A stretch of DNA of 64,000 bases, from positions 186,001 to 250,000 of the forward strand of contig NZ_JACHGN010000015.1 of NCBI RefSeq assembly GCF_014202315.1. The letters run 5' to 3'. Positions 42,911 through 51,531 of the stretch are shown here, in pieces. Source of the DNA: Thermocatellispora tengchongensis. Its GTDB lineage: Bacteria > Actinomycetota > Actinomycetes > Streptosporangiales > Streptosporangiaceae. Numbering within the stretch: position 1 is the first letter of the stretch; each line of letters opens with the position of its first letter. The notes beneath the pieces were generated by a model. It was not told the origin of the DNA. It did not search any database and was given only the letters and a program-made list of their open reading frames with translations. The translations under genes were made by a program, and so were the position numbers.

Positions 42911-43873
42911 TCAGCTCAGGTCATAGGTGGTGCGCTTGCCGAAGAACCGGACCTGCGCCAGGGTGACCAGCAGGATGATCACGAAGAGCAGCAGGGACAG
43001 CGTGGCGGCGTAGCCGAAGTCGAACTCCTTGAACGCCGTCTGGTAGATGGTGAAGTTGAACGCCTCGGTGCTGTGGCCGGGGCCGCCGTCGGTCATCGCG
43101 AAGATCGTGTCGAACACCTGGAAGGCGCCGATCAGGCTGGTCACGCTGACGAAGAACATGGTCGGGTTGAGCAGCGGCAGCGTCACGTGGAAGAAGCGCT
43201 GGACGGGCGTGGCCCCGTCGGTGGCCGCCGCGTCGTACATCTCCTGCGGGATGCCCTGCAGCCCGGCCAGGAAGAACAACATCGTGTACCCGGTGTGCTG
43301 CCAGACGTTGACCAGCGCGACGGCGGGCAGGGCCCAGGTGGGGTCCGACAACCAGGCCGGGCCCGTGACGCCCACCAGGTCCAGGGCCCGGTTGAGCGCG
43401 CCATCGCGGGGGTCGAAGATCCAGTGCCAGACCAGGCCCATCACGATGGGCGTGGCCATCCACGGGACCACGAACAGGGCCCGGTAGATGCGCACGCCCC
43501 GGATCCTGCGGTTGAGCAGGAGCGCGAGCACCAGGGCGAGCACGGTCTGGAGCGGGATGCACAGCAGGACGAACAGGACCGTCACCCACAGGGAGTGCCA
43601 CACCTGGCCGTCGGCGGCCAGCCGGGCGTAGTTGTCCAGGCCGACGAACCTGGGCTCCGACAGCAGCTCCCAGTCGAACAGGCTCAGGCCGAAGACGATG
43701 AGGACGGGCAGGAGGAGGAACGCCACGACCCCGAAGAGGCTGGGCGCGATGAACAGGTGGGCGTACCAGTCGCCGCGCCGGCGCCCGCCCTTCACGGTTG
43801 CGGGGACCTTCTCCGCCCGCGCCCCCGCGACCGGCCGTACGGGCGGCGCCGTACGTGTGGCCGGGCGGCTCAC
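42911..43873 (-). CDS. Sugar ABC transporter permease (MalF/UgpA type)
   Basis: The protein has 320 residues from a GTG at 43873 that overlaps the GH36 stop (GTGA). After a ~30-residue basic leader come six membrane helices starting LFIAPSLFGVVAFLLLPVLIV. The EAA motif is EMYDAAATDGATPVQRFFHVTLPLL. SLFDWELLSEPRFVGLDNYARL is the usual first periplasmic loop. With the MalG partner and the binding lipoprotein it forms a CUT1 importer. The absent ATPase must be encoded elsewhere. Confidence 0.93.
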   Translation of the reverse strand: MSRPATRTAPPVRPVAGARAEKVPATVKGGRRRGDWYAHLFIAPSLFGVVAFLLLPVLIVFGLSLFDWELLSEPRFVGLDNYARLAADGQVWHSLWVTVLFVLLCIPLQTVLALVLALLLNRRIRGVRIYRALFVVPWMATPIVMGLVWHWIFDPRDGALNRALDLVGVTGPAWLSDPTWALPAVALVNVWQHTGYTMLFFLAGLQGIPQEMYDAAATDGATPVQRFFHVTLPLLNPTMFFVSVTSLIGAFQVFDTIFAMTDGGPGHSTEAFNFTIYQTAFKEFDFGYAATLSLLLFVIILLVTLAQVRFFGKRTTYDLS

Positions 43874-45183
43874 GACGGGTCCGTCCTGGTCGGGACCATC
43901 AGCCGCCGGGTGGTCCGCAGTCCCCATTCGTCCAGGGCGGCGAGGGGATCGCTGGATCCGCGCAGGCCGCCGGTGGCCTCGATGTGCGCCGCCCAGTCCT
44001 CGCGCGCCTCCACGTCCGGGCGGACGATGATGCAGTCGGGGTCGTTCACCCACCAGCGGGCGTGCAGGAACTCGCGGGCCGCGCCGGCGAGCCTGGCCCC
44101 GAGCTGGGAGGGCTGGCTCAGGTCGCCGGACCTCGGCATCAGGGTCGGCGCGACGTCCGGGCTGACCCGCATGATCTCGACGAGTCCCAGGCTCGGCAGC
44201 ATGGGCGCGCCGCACCCGTGCAGGATCGCGTCTTCGCCGGCGCCCTGGCGGATCAGCTCCAGCCCGCGCCGGTAGGCGGCGATGGGGTCCACGTCCTGCG
44301 CGCGCCGCCCGGGGAGCGCCCCGGCGTAGCAGTAGTCGAGCTTGAAGTGGGTGATCCCGAGAGCGCGCAGGGTGGCGAACACCGTGACGAGGTGCTCGGC
44401 CGCCCCGGGATGCGTGACGTCGAGCACGGCGAGGTCCTGGTCCCACATGTGGCCCGCCCAGGCGTCGCCGACCAGCCACTCGGGGTGCTCGTGGAACACG
44501 CGGCTCCGGTGCCCGACCAGGAAGGGGGCGACCCAGATCCCGGCCCGCTTGCCGGCCTCGCGGATCGTGCCCACCGTCCGCTCCAGCGACCCGAAGCCCT
44601 GCCGCGTCTCCAGCCAGTCGCCGATCTCCGCCTCGTAGCCGTCGTCGAGCAGGAACATGTCCGCGGGAATGCCGAGCCGCGCGGCGAGGTGGAGGTTGTC
44701 GACAACGTCGGCCTCGGTGACCTTGTCCCAGTAGCCGTACCACGAACACCACATCGGCGGGACCGCGGGGACGGCCGGCGGCGCGTGGCCCTCGGCGATG
44801 CGCTCCGCCCAGGTCCGCAGCGCCTGATCGAGGCCGGATTCCGCCTGCCAGTGCGACACCGGCCCGTCGGCGGAGACGACCAGCCTGCCGCCCTCGCGAC
44901 GCGCCCGGATGGACGGGACCTCCAGCGGCGACGGCGCCGACCACACCGAGACCGGGCCGCCGTCGCCCGGGTCCACCGCGAGCAGCCCCTCCCCCTGGAA
45001 CACGCCGTCCGGGACCGGTGTCTCGGGGCGGTAGCAGAGGACCTGGATGGTCGGGTCGGCGGCGCGCGGAGGGCGCTCGTGCAGGCGGTAGGAGCCGGTC
45101 GGGCTCCATGACTGCCAGCCGTGCTCGAAGACGAGGCTCCGGGCGGGGTCGCAGCCGATCTCCCCGATGTCCACGAACGGCAT
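43870..45183 (-). CDS. Alpha-galactosidase-like glycosidase, GH36
   Basis: The protein has 437 residues. It is a GH36 barrel without signal peptide: FEHGWQSWSPTGSY at the N terminus, PPMWCSWYGYWDKVTEADVV, ADMFLLDDGYEAEIGDW, then ITHFKLDYCYAGALPG (nucleophile Asp ~282) and EIMRVSPDVAPTL (acid/base Asp ~341), ending with HARWWVNDPDC. It is shorter than plant- or Lactobacillus-type GH36 (~700 residues) because most of the N-terminal supersandwich is reduced. It probably cleaves alpha-galactosides after import. It is the first gene of the operon, with GGACGGGAG before its ATG. Confidence 0.88.
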   Translation of the reverse strand: MPFVDIGEIGCDPARSLVFEHGWQSWSPTGSYRLHERPPRAADPTIQVLCYRPETPVPDGVFQGEGLLAVDPGDGGPVSVWSAPSPLEVPSIRARREGGRLVVSADGPVSHWQAESGLDQALRTWAERIAEGHAPPAVPAVPPMWCSWYGYWDKVTEADVVDNLHLAARLGIPADMFLLDDGYEAEIGDWLETRQGFGSLERTVGTIREAGKRAGIWVAPFLVGHRSRVFHEHPEWLVGDAWAGHMWDQDLAVLDVTHPGAAEHLVTVFATLRALGITHFKLDYCYAGALPGRRAQDVDPIAAYRRGLELIRQGAGEDAILHGCGAPMLPSLGLVEIMRVSPDVAPTLMPRSGDLSQPSQLGARLAGAAREFLHARWWVNDPDCIIVRPDVEAREDWAAHIEATGGLRGSSDPLAALDEWGLRTTRRLMVPTRTDPS

Positions 45184-45204
45184 CAGACTCCCGTCCTTTC
45201 ACAC

Positions 45205-45331
45205 TTACGAAGGAGCCCTTCATTAGTAGCAGCAGCCTGTTTGGGCAGTCAAGATGCGCTCTTCACCAAGCCAGGTGGCTCGGGGCTCATCCATGACATA
45301 CTGGGGAGTTAATAAAGGAGACCTCCATTAG
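45205..45331. promoter_or_regulatory. Divergent promoter region with two copies of a ROK operator
   Basis: Site A, 45205-45226, has arms TTACGAAGG and CCTTCATTA. Site B, 45310-45331, has arms TAATAAAGG and CCTCCATTA. The two 22-bp sites agree at 17 positions (core AAGGAG-N-CCTYCATTAG) and lie one in front of the sugar operon and one overlapping the ROK gene start. This is the layout expected for a NagC/XylR-type autoregulator. Confidence 0.65.
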
Positions 45332-45333
45332 GG

Positions 45334-46506
45334 GTGGTGATGGCGCTGCGTGGCGGCGACCTGTCGCGCCTGCGACAGCTCAACTCCCTGTCGGCGATCA
45401 GGGAACTGCGTCGCGAGGGACCGCTCCCCCTGTCGGCGCTCGCCGACCGTACCGGCCTGTCCAGGCCCTCGACCAAGGAGGTCGTGGACGAGCTGGTCGG
45501 CCTGGGCTGGGTGGAGGAGGTGCCGCCGAGTCCGGGCACCATGGGCAGGCCCGCCCGCCGCTACCGTTTCCGCGCCGACAACGGCTTTCTCGTGGGTGTG
45601 GACATAGGAGCGCACAACGTCCGGGCCGCGTTGTCGGACCTGGACGGCCGCCTGCTCGCCGAGACGAGGCAGCCCGTCGAGCCCGGCACGCCGGTGGACG
45701 AGCGGCTGGCGGCCATCGAGGCCGCGGTCGAGGGTTGCCTGGCCATGAGCGGCAAGACCGCGGCCGACCTGTGGACCGTGGCCGTGGGCACGACCGGCGT
45801 CCTCAGCCCCGACGGCGTCATCAGGTATTCGGCCGGCATCCCCGACTGGCGGGGCTTCGACCTCGGCGAGCGGCTGCGCGCCATGTTCCCCTGCGAGGTG
45901 CTGCTGGAGAACGACAGCCGCCTCGCCGCCCTGGCCGAGCTGCGGCGCGGGGCGGCACGCGGCTCGCGCGAGGTGGTCTTCCTGCACGTCGCCAGGCGGA
46001 TGGGCGCCGGGCTCATCATCGACGGCAAGATCCACCGCGGTTTCGGCGCGGCCTCCGGCGAGATCGCCATGCTGCCGGAGGCCCGCTGGTTCGACGCGCC
46101 CGAACACCTCAACTCCTGCCCGGTCGTGCCCGAGGGCACGCCCGCCGAGGACGCCGCCGGCTTCACCCTCGCCGCGGCCAGGGCCGGCGATCCCGTCGCC
46201 CTGGAGGCGGTGCGCCGCTACGTGGAGGACCTGGCCGTGGGAACCGCCGCGATGGTGCTGCTGCTGGACCCCGAGGTCCTGGTGCTCGGCGGCGGCTTCT
46301 CGCGCTCGGCCGACGTCCTGCTGCCCCCGCTGCGCGACCGGCTCGCGCGCGTCTGCGTCCGGATGCCCGAGCTCAGGGCGTCCACCCTGGGGGGAGAGTG
46401 CGTGGTCCTCGGCGCGATCGAGTACGCGGTGGACCACCTCGACCGGCAGTTGTTCGCCCCGGACGGCGGCCCCGAGCTGCCCGCACCGCTGACCGCCGCC
46501 CGCTGA
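45334..46506 (+). CDS. ROK family transcriptional repressor of the sugar operon
   Basis: The protein has 390 residues from the GTG at 45334 (GTG 45337 and ATG 45340 are in-frame alternatives; no good ribosome site separates them). The N terminus is a winged helix (LNSLSAIRELRREGPLPLSALADRTGLSRPSTKEVVDELV in order). The ROK domain starts GVDIGAHNVRAALSDLDG, with the expected GRL and later VLLENDSRLAALAELRRGAARG. The zinc-binding region reads EHLNSCPVVPEG, where the consensus CxCGxxGC is largely missing. It is divergent from the alpha-galactosidase/ABC operon and presumably releases DNA on binding galactose or another imported sugar. Confidence 0.92.
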   Translation: MVMALRGGDLSRLRQLNSLSAIRELRREGPLPLSALADRTGLSRPSTKEVVDELVGLGWVEEVPPSPGTMGRPARRYRFRADNGFLVGVDIGAHNVRAALSDLDGRLLAETRQPVEPGTPVDERLAAIEAAVEGCLAMSGKTAADLWTVAVGTTGVLSPDGVIRYSAGIPDWRGFDLGERLRAMFPCEVLLENDSRLAALAELRRGAARGSREVVFLHVARRMGAGLIIDGKIHRGFGAASGEIAMLPEARWFDAPEHLNSCPVVPEGTPAEDAAGFTLAAARAGDPVALEAVRRYVEDLAVGTAAMVLLLDPEVLVLGGGFSRSADVLLPPLRDRLARVCVRMPELRASTLGGECVVLGAIEYAVDHLDRQLFAPDGGPELPAPLTAAR

Positions 46507-46700
46507 GACACGCGCCCGCCCCGGCCGGTTCATCTCCGTCTCGTCCAGTCGGAGGAACTCGGAGAGCACGGCGGCCGTGTCCGCGCCGAGCAGCGGGGGG
46601 ATGGGTTCCACCTCGCCCCACGCATCGACCGGGATGCGCAGCGCCGGGAACCGGCCCTCAGTGGGGCGCCACTCCGCGGCGCGCGGGGACCTTCCCCCGG
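46507..46700 (-). pseudogene. CaiB/BaiF CoA-transferase C-terminal remnant
   Basis: The minus strand reads GRFPALRIPVDAWGEVEP, then IPPLLGADTAAVLSEFLRLD and ETEM. The PPLLG.DT..VL.E.L pattern with a preceding P....G is the very end of a class III CoA transferase. Nothing of the catalytic domain remains. The rest of the 46507-46767 gap shows no gene. Confidence 0.5.
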
Positions 46701-46767
46701 TGCGCGGCTGAGCGACGTCGCCACGCTTCCCGGACGGTCCCGGCGCCGCGACGGCGCGTTCCCGCGG

Positions 46768-47703
46768 TCACGACGTGAGGGCGTCCACGCGCCTGATGAC
46801 CTCCCGGCAGAACTGCGGCACGCCATCGGGATCGTCGATGAACTGCGAGGGCTTGATGCAGAACGTGGTGAACCCGGCGGCCACCTGCTCGGGGATGCTC
46901 TCCAGGGCCTGGGGCAGCGAGGCGCACGAGTCGCCGGACGGGAAGACGCCCCGGGTGCCGCCGACGAGTTCGAGCTCGGACAGGTCGCGCCCGGCCGCCC
47001 GGAGGGCGGAGGACAGCCGGTCCAGGTCGCCGGCGGACGGCCGCCCGAGCGGGTTGTAGCCGTGGCCGTAGCGGACCAGCCGCCTGACGAGATGGTCCGG
47101 CATTCCCTCGCCGCCGAAGAACAGCCGCGGCCCGTCCGGCCGGTACGCCCGCGGCTCGACGTACACGTCCCGGAACCGGAAGAACCTGCCCTCGTAGGAG
47201 ACCGGGGCCCCCTTCCACACCAGCGACCAGATCTCCAGTTGCTCGTCCAGTATCCGTCCGCGCTTGTCGAACGGCACGCCGAGCGCGCGGTATTCGTCCC
47301 TGCTCCAGCTCACCGACGGGAGCACGAGCAGCCGTCCCTCGCTGAGCAGGTCGAGTGTGGCCAGGTCCTTGGCCAGCGCGAGCGGATGGCGGAGGGGGGC
47401 CAGCACGGCGACGGCCGCCAGCCGCAACGAGGTCGTGACCGAGGAGATGGCACTCAGCAGCAGCAGGTTGGCCGGCCACGGTGTGGCCGGGTCCTGGTTG
47501 CCCGGCAGCGCGTACTCCCGCGGGTTGGCCATCCGCCCCCGCGCCCCGGCGTCGGGGCCGAGCACCACATGCTCGCTGGCCATGACCGAGTCGAACCCCG
47601 CGTCCTCGGCCTCCCGCGCCCACCTGACCAGGGTGTTGAGATCGCGCCCGGAGGTCATCGTCCAGTTCTCCGTCAGTATGAGCTGCATTCGCACACTCGT
47701 CAT
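46768..47703 (-). CDS. LLM-class (F420-dependent type) oxidoreductase
   Basis: The protein has 311 residues from the ATG at 47703, which follows AGGAG at five bases (GTG 47709 is less likely). It is a luciferase-like TIM barrel with LVRWAREAEDAGFDSVMASEHVVLGPD near the N terminus, then SSVTTSLRLAAVAVLAPLRHPLALAKDLATLD, the standard F420/FMN-binding block, and GRLLVLPSVSWSRDEYRALG. Members use F420 or FMN for hydride transfer on diverse substrates. It follows the gamma-glutamyl hydrolase gene at 46 bases on the same strand, so it may belong to the catabolic operon. Its role there is unknown. Confidence 0.88.
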   Translation of the reverse strand: MTSVRMQLILTENWTMTSGRDLNTLVRWAREAEDAGFDSVMASEHVVLGPDAGARGRMANPREYALPGNQDPATPWPANLLLLSAISSVTTSLRLAAVAVLAPLRHPLALAKDLATLDLLSEGRLLVLPSVSWSRDEYRALGVPFDKRGRILDEQLEIWSLVWKGAPVSYEGRFFRFRDVYVEPRAYRPDGPRLFFGGEGMPDHLVRRLVRYGHGYNPLGRPSAGDLDRLSSALRAAGRDLSELELVGGTRGVFPSGDSCASLPQALESIPEQVAAGFTTFCIKPSQFIDDPDGVPQFCREVIRRVDALTS

Positions 47704-47749
47704 GAGCACTCCTCGGCGATAGGTCTGGATTCCGGAGAGCGGTGCCGGA

Positions 47750-48493
47750 TCACCATGGGTCCCGGCCGCGCACGCGGGCCGCGTGTACGAAGGCGTCGAA
47801 CAGGGCCTGCTGCACCGGGTCGCGGTGCGCCGTGTCCTCCGGGTGCCACTGCACGGCGGCGAACCAGGAGGGCAGGGCGGGCAGCTCCAGCGCCTCGATC
47901 GTGCCGTCGGCGGCCTCGGCCGTGGCCGTCAGCCCGCTGCCCAGGCGGGCCACGCGCTGGTGGTGGTAGCAGGACGCGATCGCCTTCTGCTCGCCGGTGA
48001 CCCGTTCCAGGAGCGAGCCGCGCACGATGGCGACCGGATGCACGATATGGCGGTGAATCCGGTGTTCGCCGCCCATGTCCTGGTGCAGGGTGCCGCCGAG
48101 CGCGATGTTGACGACCTGCAGTCCCCGGCAGACGGCGAGCAGCGGCAGGCCGATCTCCAGCGCGTGCCGGGCCACCTCGATGTCGAAGGCGTCCTGCTCG
48201 TCGTCGACGTCGTAGACGCTCTCGTGCGCGTCGTCCTCGCCGTAGCGGTGCGGGGCGATGTCGCCCCCGCCGGGCAGCAGGACCCCGTCGAAGCGGGCCA
48301 GGCGCGCGGCCACCTCGGCAGGGGCCGCGGGGGCGCGCGGATGCAGGGACAGCGGTTCGCCGCCCGCCCGCCAGACCGCCTCGATCAGCGCCCTCGCGTT
48401 GACCTCCGCGGCGTACCGGAGGGCGGAGGCCGAGGCGGAGAAGCGGGCCGGGATGGCGATGAGCGGACGATCGCCGGTCACAGCCGGATCCAC
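47750..48493 (-). CDS. Gamma-glutamyl amide hydrolase, class I glutamine amidotransferase-like (PuuD-like)
   Basis: The protein has 247 residues. RFDGVLLPGGGDIAPHRYGE and LPLLAVCRGLQVVNIALGGTL carry the oxyanion region and nucleophilic Cys (CRGLQ). SWFAAVQWHPEDTAHRD supplies His and Glu of the triad. DEQDAFDIEVARHALE is the typical peptidase-C26 helix. PuuD relatives hydrolyse gamma-glutamyl-GABA and similar amides, returning glutamate. Here it would remove the glutamyl tag added by the ligase encoded at 57145. The start overlaps the aldehyde dehydrogenase stop by 16 bases; GTG 48481 is an alternative start. Confidence 0.9.
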   Translation of the reverse strand: MDPAVTGDRPLIAIPARFSASASALRYAAEVNARALIEAVWRAGGEPLSLHPRAPAAPAEVAARLARFDGVLLPGGGDIAPHRYGEDDAHESVYDVDDEQDAFDIEVARHALEIGLPLLAVCRGLQVVNIALGGTLHQDMGGEHRIHRHIVHPVAIVRGSLLERVTGEQKAIASCYHHQRVARLGSGLTATAEAADGTIEALELPALPSWFAAVQWHPEDTAHRDPVQQALFDAFVHAARVRGRDPW

Positions 48494-49968
48494 GTGGTCT
48501 TGAGCTCGGTGTACTTCTCCAGGGCGTGGACGGATTTGTCGCGGCCGTTGCCGGACTGCTTCATCCCCCCGAAGGGCACGGTCAGGTCACCCTCCTCATA
48601 GCAGTTCACCCAGACCGTCCCGGCGCGCAGGGCGCGGGAGACCCGGTGCGCGGTGGACAGGTCGGAGGTCCACAGGCCGGCGGCCAGGCCGTACTCGGAG
48701 TCGTTGGCCAGCGCGACCGCCTGGTCCAGGTCGTCGAAGGCGAGCACGGACAGCACGGGCCCGAAGATCTCCTCGCGGGCGACTCGCATGCCGGGTTCGA
48801 CCCGGTCGAACACCGTGGGCTCCAGGTAGTTGCCGCCGGTGCCGGTCAGCGTGCGCGCCCCGCCCGTACGCAGCCGGGCGCCCTCGCTCGCCGCGTCGGC
48901 GATGTGGCCGAGCACCCGGGCCAGGTGCGCCTCGCGGGCCAGGGGGCCCATCTGGGTGGCCGGGTCGAGCGGGTCTCCGACGCGCAGTTCCCTGGCGTGC
49001 CGGACGACGGCGTCGGTGACCTGTTCGGCGACGGCGGAGTGCACCAGCAGCCGGGAGGGGGCGGTGCACATCTGGCCCTGGTTGAAGAAGACGCCCCATG
49101 CGGCGGTGGCCGCGGCGGCGTCCAGATCGGGCGCGTCGGGCAGGATGATGTTGGGCGACTTGCCGCCGAGCTCCAGCCAGACCCGTTTGAGGTTGGAGTC
49201 GGCGGCGTACCGCATGAAGTGGCGGCCGACGGCCGTCGAGCCGGTGAAGGCGAGCACGTCCACGCCGGGATGCAGGCCGAGGGCCCGCCCGGCGGCGGGA
49301 CCGTCCCCGGCGACGACGTTGAGCACGCCGGCCGGCAGGCCGGCCTCGGTGGCGAGGTGGCCGAGCGAGAGGGCCGACAGCGGCGACCACTCCGAGGGCT
49401 TGAGCACGACCGTGCAGCCCGCGGCCAGGGCCGGGGCGAGTTTCCAGGCGGCGATGGTGAGCGGGAAGTTCCAGGGCACCACCGCGCCCACCACTCCGGC
49501 GGGTTCGCGGGTGACGAGCGCCAGAGCGCCGGGGGCGGTGTGCGGCGACTCGTCGGCGAGCTTGCCCGCCAGTTCGCCGTACCAGCGGAAGGTGGAGATG
49601 GCGGCACGCAGCTCGATCTCGTAGGCGTCCTTGATCGGTTTGCCCATCTCCAGGCTGATGGTGAGCGCGAGGCTCTCGCGCTGTTCCTCCATCAGCTCGG
49701 CGAGCCGCAGCAGGGCCCGCCCGCGTTCGGCGGGCGCCAGGCGCGGCCACGGGCCGTGGTCGAAGGCGCGGCGGGCGACGGCCACGGCCAGGTCGACCTC
49801 GCCCGGCCCCGCGTCGGCGACATTGGCCAGGACCCTGCCGTCGCGAGGGGACACCACGGCGAATGACGCGCCGCCGCCGGACTCCTCGGCGCCGCCGATG
49901 TGGTGGCGGGTGGGGAGGGCCAGCCGCGCGGCGCGGCCGGCCCACTCCTGGTGCCCGATCTCACGCAC
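48478..49968 (-). CDS. Aldehyde dehydrogenase (PuuC/gamma-glutamyl-aminoaldehyde type)
   Basis: The protein has 496 residues. GVVGAVVPWNFPLTIAAWKLAPALAAGCTV forms the cofactor cradle, VWLELGGKSPNIIL holds the general base and FFNQGQMCTAPSRLLVH the nucleophilic Cys. The sequence has the features of the PuuC/betaine-aldehyde group (FNQGQMC, GGMKQSGNGRDKSVHALEKYTELKTTW at the end). Within this operon it most likely oxidises the aldehyde made when the amine carbon is attacked, before or after glutamyl removal. It is cytoplasmic, and its start overlaps the permease stop by eight bases. Confidence 0.92.
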   Translation of the reverse strand: MREIGHQEWAGRAARLALPTRHHIGGAEESGGGASFAVVSPRDGRVLANVADAGPGEVDLAVAVARRAFDHGPWPRLAPAERGRALLRLAELMEEQRESLALTISLEMGKPIKDAYEIELRAAISTFRWYGELAGKLADESPHTAPGALALVTREPAGVVGAVVPWNFPLTIAAWKLAPALAAGCTVVLKPSEWSPLSALSLGHLATEAGLPAGVLNVVAGDGPAAGRALGLHPGVDVLAFTGSTAVGRHFMRYAADSNLKRVWLELGGKSPNIILPDAPDLDAAAATAAWGVFFNQGQMCTAPSRLLVHSAVAEQVTDAVVRHARELRVGDPLDPATQMGPLAREAHLARVLGHIADAASEGARLRTGGARTLTGTGGNYLEPTVFDRVEPGMRVAREEIFGPVLSVLAFDDLDQAVALANDSEYGLAAGLWTSDLSTAHRVSRALRAGTVWVNCYEEGDLTVPFGGMKQSGNGRDKSVHALEKYTELKTTWIRL

Positions 49969-51418
49969 CGGGGGCTCGCCTCCGTACGCGCAGGGCGGCG
50001 AGCACGCCGAGCAGCATCATGACCGGTACGCAGCACGCGAGCCAGATCGCCGTGGCCGTGGAGCCGCCGATGAGCGTGGGGAAGTTGGCGAGGATGAGCC
50101 AGACGGCGCCCGCGAGGCCGAGCGCCCCGAGGGCGGGGGCGATCAGCGTGTTCCAGGGGCGGGTGTCGACGCGTTCCCTGCGGAAGAACACGATCACCGA
50201 GACGGACGTGAGCAGGTACATGAGCATCATGGCCAGCACCGCGACGCCGCTGAACCAGGAGAAGAGCGTCAGCACGGGATCCCCGCCGGCCACCGCGAAG
50301 GGCAGGACCAGCAGCACCGCGATCACGGTCTGGGTCCAGCCGGCCAGCCACGGCGCGTGGCGGCGGTTGATCGAGGTCAGGCGCCGGGGCAGCACCCCTT
50401 CGCGGCCGAGCGAGAACAGGTAGCGGCCGGCGGAGTTGTGGAAGGCGAGCATGCCGGCGAACAGCGAAGTGGCCAGCAGGACCGGCAGCACCCCGTTGAC
50501 CCAGGCGCCGAGCTGGGCCGCCACGGGGTCGAAGACGAACGCCGCGGAGTCGCCGCCCTCGACCGCCGCGCCCGCCGCCGCGACGGCCTTGGAGGAGCCG
50601 TAGGCGGAGATCACCATCCACGAGGTGAAGACGAAGAAGGCGCTGACGACGAGCACGGCGAGGTAGGTGGCGCGGGGGACGGTGCGCCGCGCGTCGCGCG
50701 CCTCCTCGCCGTAGATGGCGGTCGCCTCGAAGCCGAACATCGAGGCCACGGCGAACATCAGCGCGATCCCCGGGGTGCCCGACAGGGCCGACGCGGGCGA
50801 GAAGGCGGCGGCCACGCCGAGGCCCTCGGGGCCGCCGCCCTTGACGAAGGTGATCAGGCTGAAGACGAGCAGGATGCTGAACTCGGCGAGCACGAGGACC
50901 GCGAGCACCCTGGCGCCGATCTCGATGCCGGCCTGCCCGAGCCCCTGTACGACGGCGATGGTCACCAGCGTCCAGACCCACCAGGGCGCCTCCAGGCCGG
51001 TGTACTGGGCGACGAGGCCGGAGACGATGGAGCCGTACAGCCCGTAGATGGCGGCCTGGATGGTGCAGTAGGCGAACAGCGCGACGGCGGCGCTCCCGGT
51101 GCCGGCCGTCCGGCCGAGCCCTTTGCCGATGTAGACGTAGAAGGCGCCGGCGTCCACGACGTGCCTGCCCATGGCCGCGAAGCCGACCGAGAACAGCAGG
51201 ATGATCAGCCCCACGACCAGGTAGGCGGCGGGGACGGCGGGGCCGTTGCCGAGGAGCACGGCGATGGGCAGGGCGCCGGCGATGCCGGTCAGCGGCGCCT
51301 GCGCCGAGAGTACGAGGAACAGGATGCCGAGTACGCCGAGCGCGTCCGGCTTGAGCCTGCTCACGGGGGGAGTGTCCCGCCCAGTGGCTTCCACTGCGGC
51401 GGTGGCTGGAGTGTCCAC
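49961..51418 (-). CDS. APC superfamily amino acid/amine permease
   Basis: The protein has 485 residues with twelve membrane helices. Helix 1 is LGVLGILFLVLSAQAPLTGIAGALPIAV; GLGRTAGTGSAAVALFAYCTIQAAIYG and VASMFGFEATAIYGEEARDARRTVP are conserved in the APA/AAT-type transporters next to Puu-like pathways. It is the first gene of the permease/dehydrogenase/hydrolase arm. The perfect MarR palindrome at 51455-51474 lies 37 bases upstream of the start codon. Expected substrate: the amine to be degraded, or a released amino compound. Confidence 0.9.
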   Translation of the reverse strand: MDTPATAAVEATGRDTPPVSRLKPDALGVLGILFLVLSAQAPLTGIAGALPIAVLLGNGPAVPAAYLVVGLIILLFSVGFAAMGRHVVDAGAFYVYIGKGLGRTAGTGSAAVALFAYCTIQAAIYGLYGSIVSGLVAQYTGLEAPWWVWTLVTIAVVQGLGQAGIEIGARVLAVLVLAEFSILLVFSLITFVKGGGPEGLGVAAAFSPASALSGTPGIALMFAVASMFGFEATAIYGEEARDARRTVPRATYLAVLVVSAFFVFTSWMVISAYGSSKAVAAAGAAVEGGDSAAFVFDPVAAQLGAWVNGVLPVLLATSLFAGMLAFHNSAGRYLFSLGREGVLPRRLTSINRRHAPWLAGWTQTVIAVLLVLPFAVAGGDPVLTLFSWFSGVAVLAMMLMYLLTSVSVIVFFRRERVDTRPWNTLIAPALGALGLAGAVWLILANFPTLIGGSTATAIWLACCVPVMMLLGVLAALRVRRRAPGA

Positions 51419-51454
51419 TTGGTGTCACCTACTGCCTTGGGGGGCGAGTCGCTA

Positions 51455-51474
51455 ATCGTTTGCAGTCAAACGAG
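51455..51474. promoter_or_regulatory. MarR regulon palindrome, site A (permease operon)
   Basis: ATCGTTTG-CAGT-CAAACGAG matches the deduced consensus ATCGTTTG-N4-CAAACGAT at all positions but the last. It lies in the gap upstream of the permease gene and downstream of the FAH-family gene. Confidence 0.75.
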
Positions 51475-51531
51475 TTACGCAATGATGGAGCGCGAGGCGT
51501 CCGTTTGACAAGGGGCGGAGACCGGCGGACT

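Noticed and set aside
42134-44275. Long plus-strand open frame over the ABC permease genes
   Set aside because: His/Glu/Gln-rich antisense translation of two permeases and GH36; no domain or ribosome site.
45328-46611. Minus-strand frame opposite the ROK gene
   Set aside because: Only its first ~30 residues (CoA-transferase tail) look real; the rest is antisense to the ROK domain.
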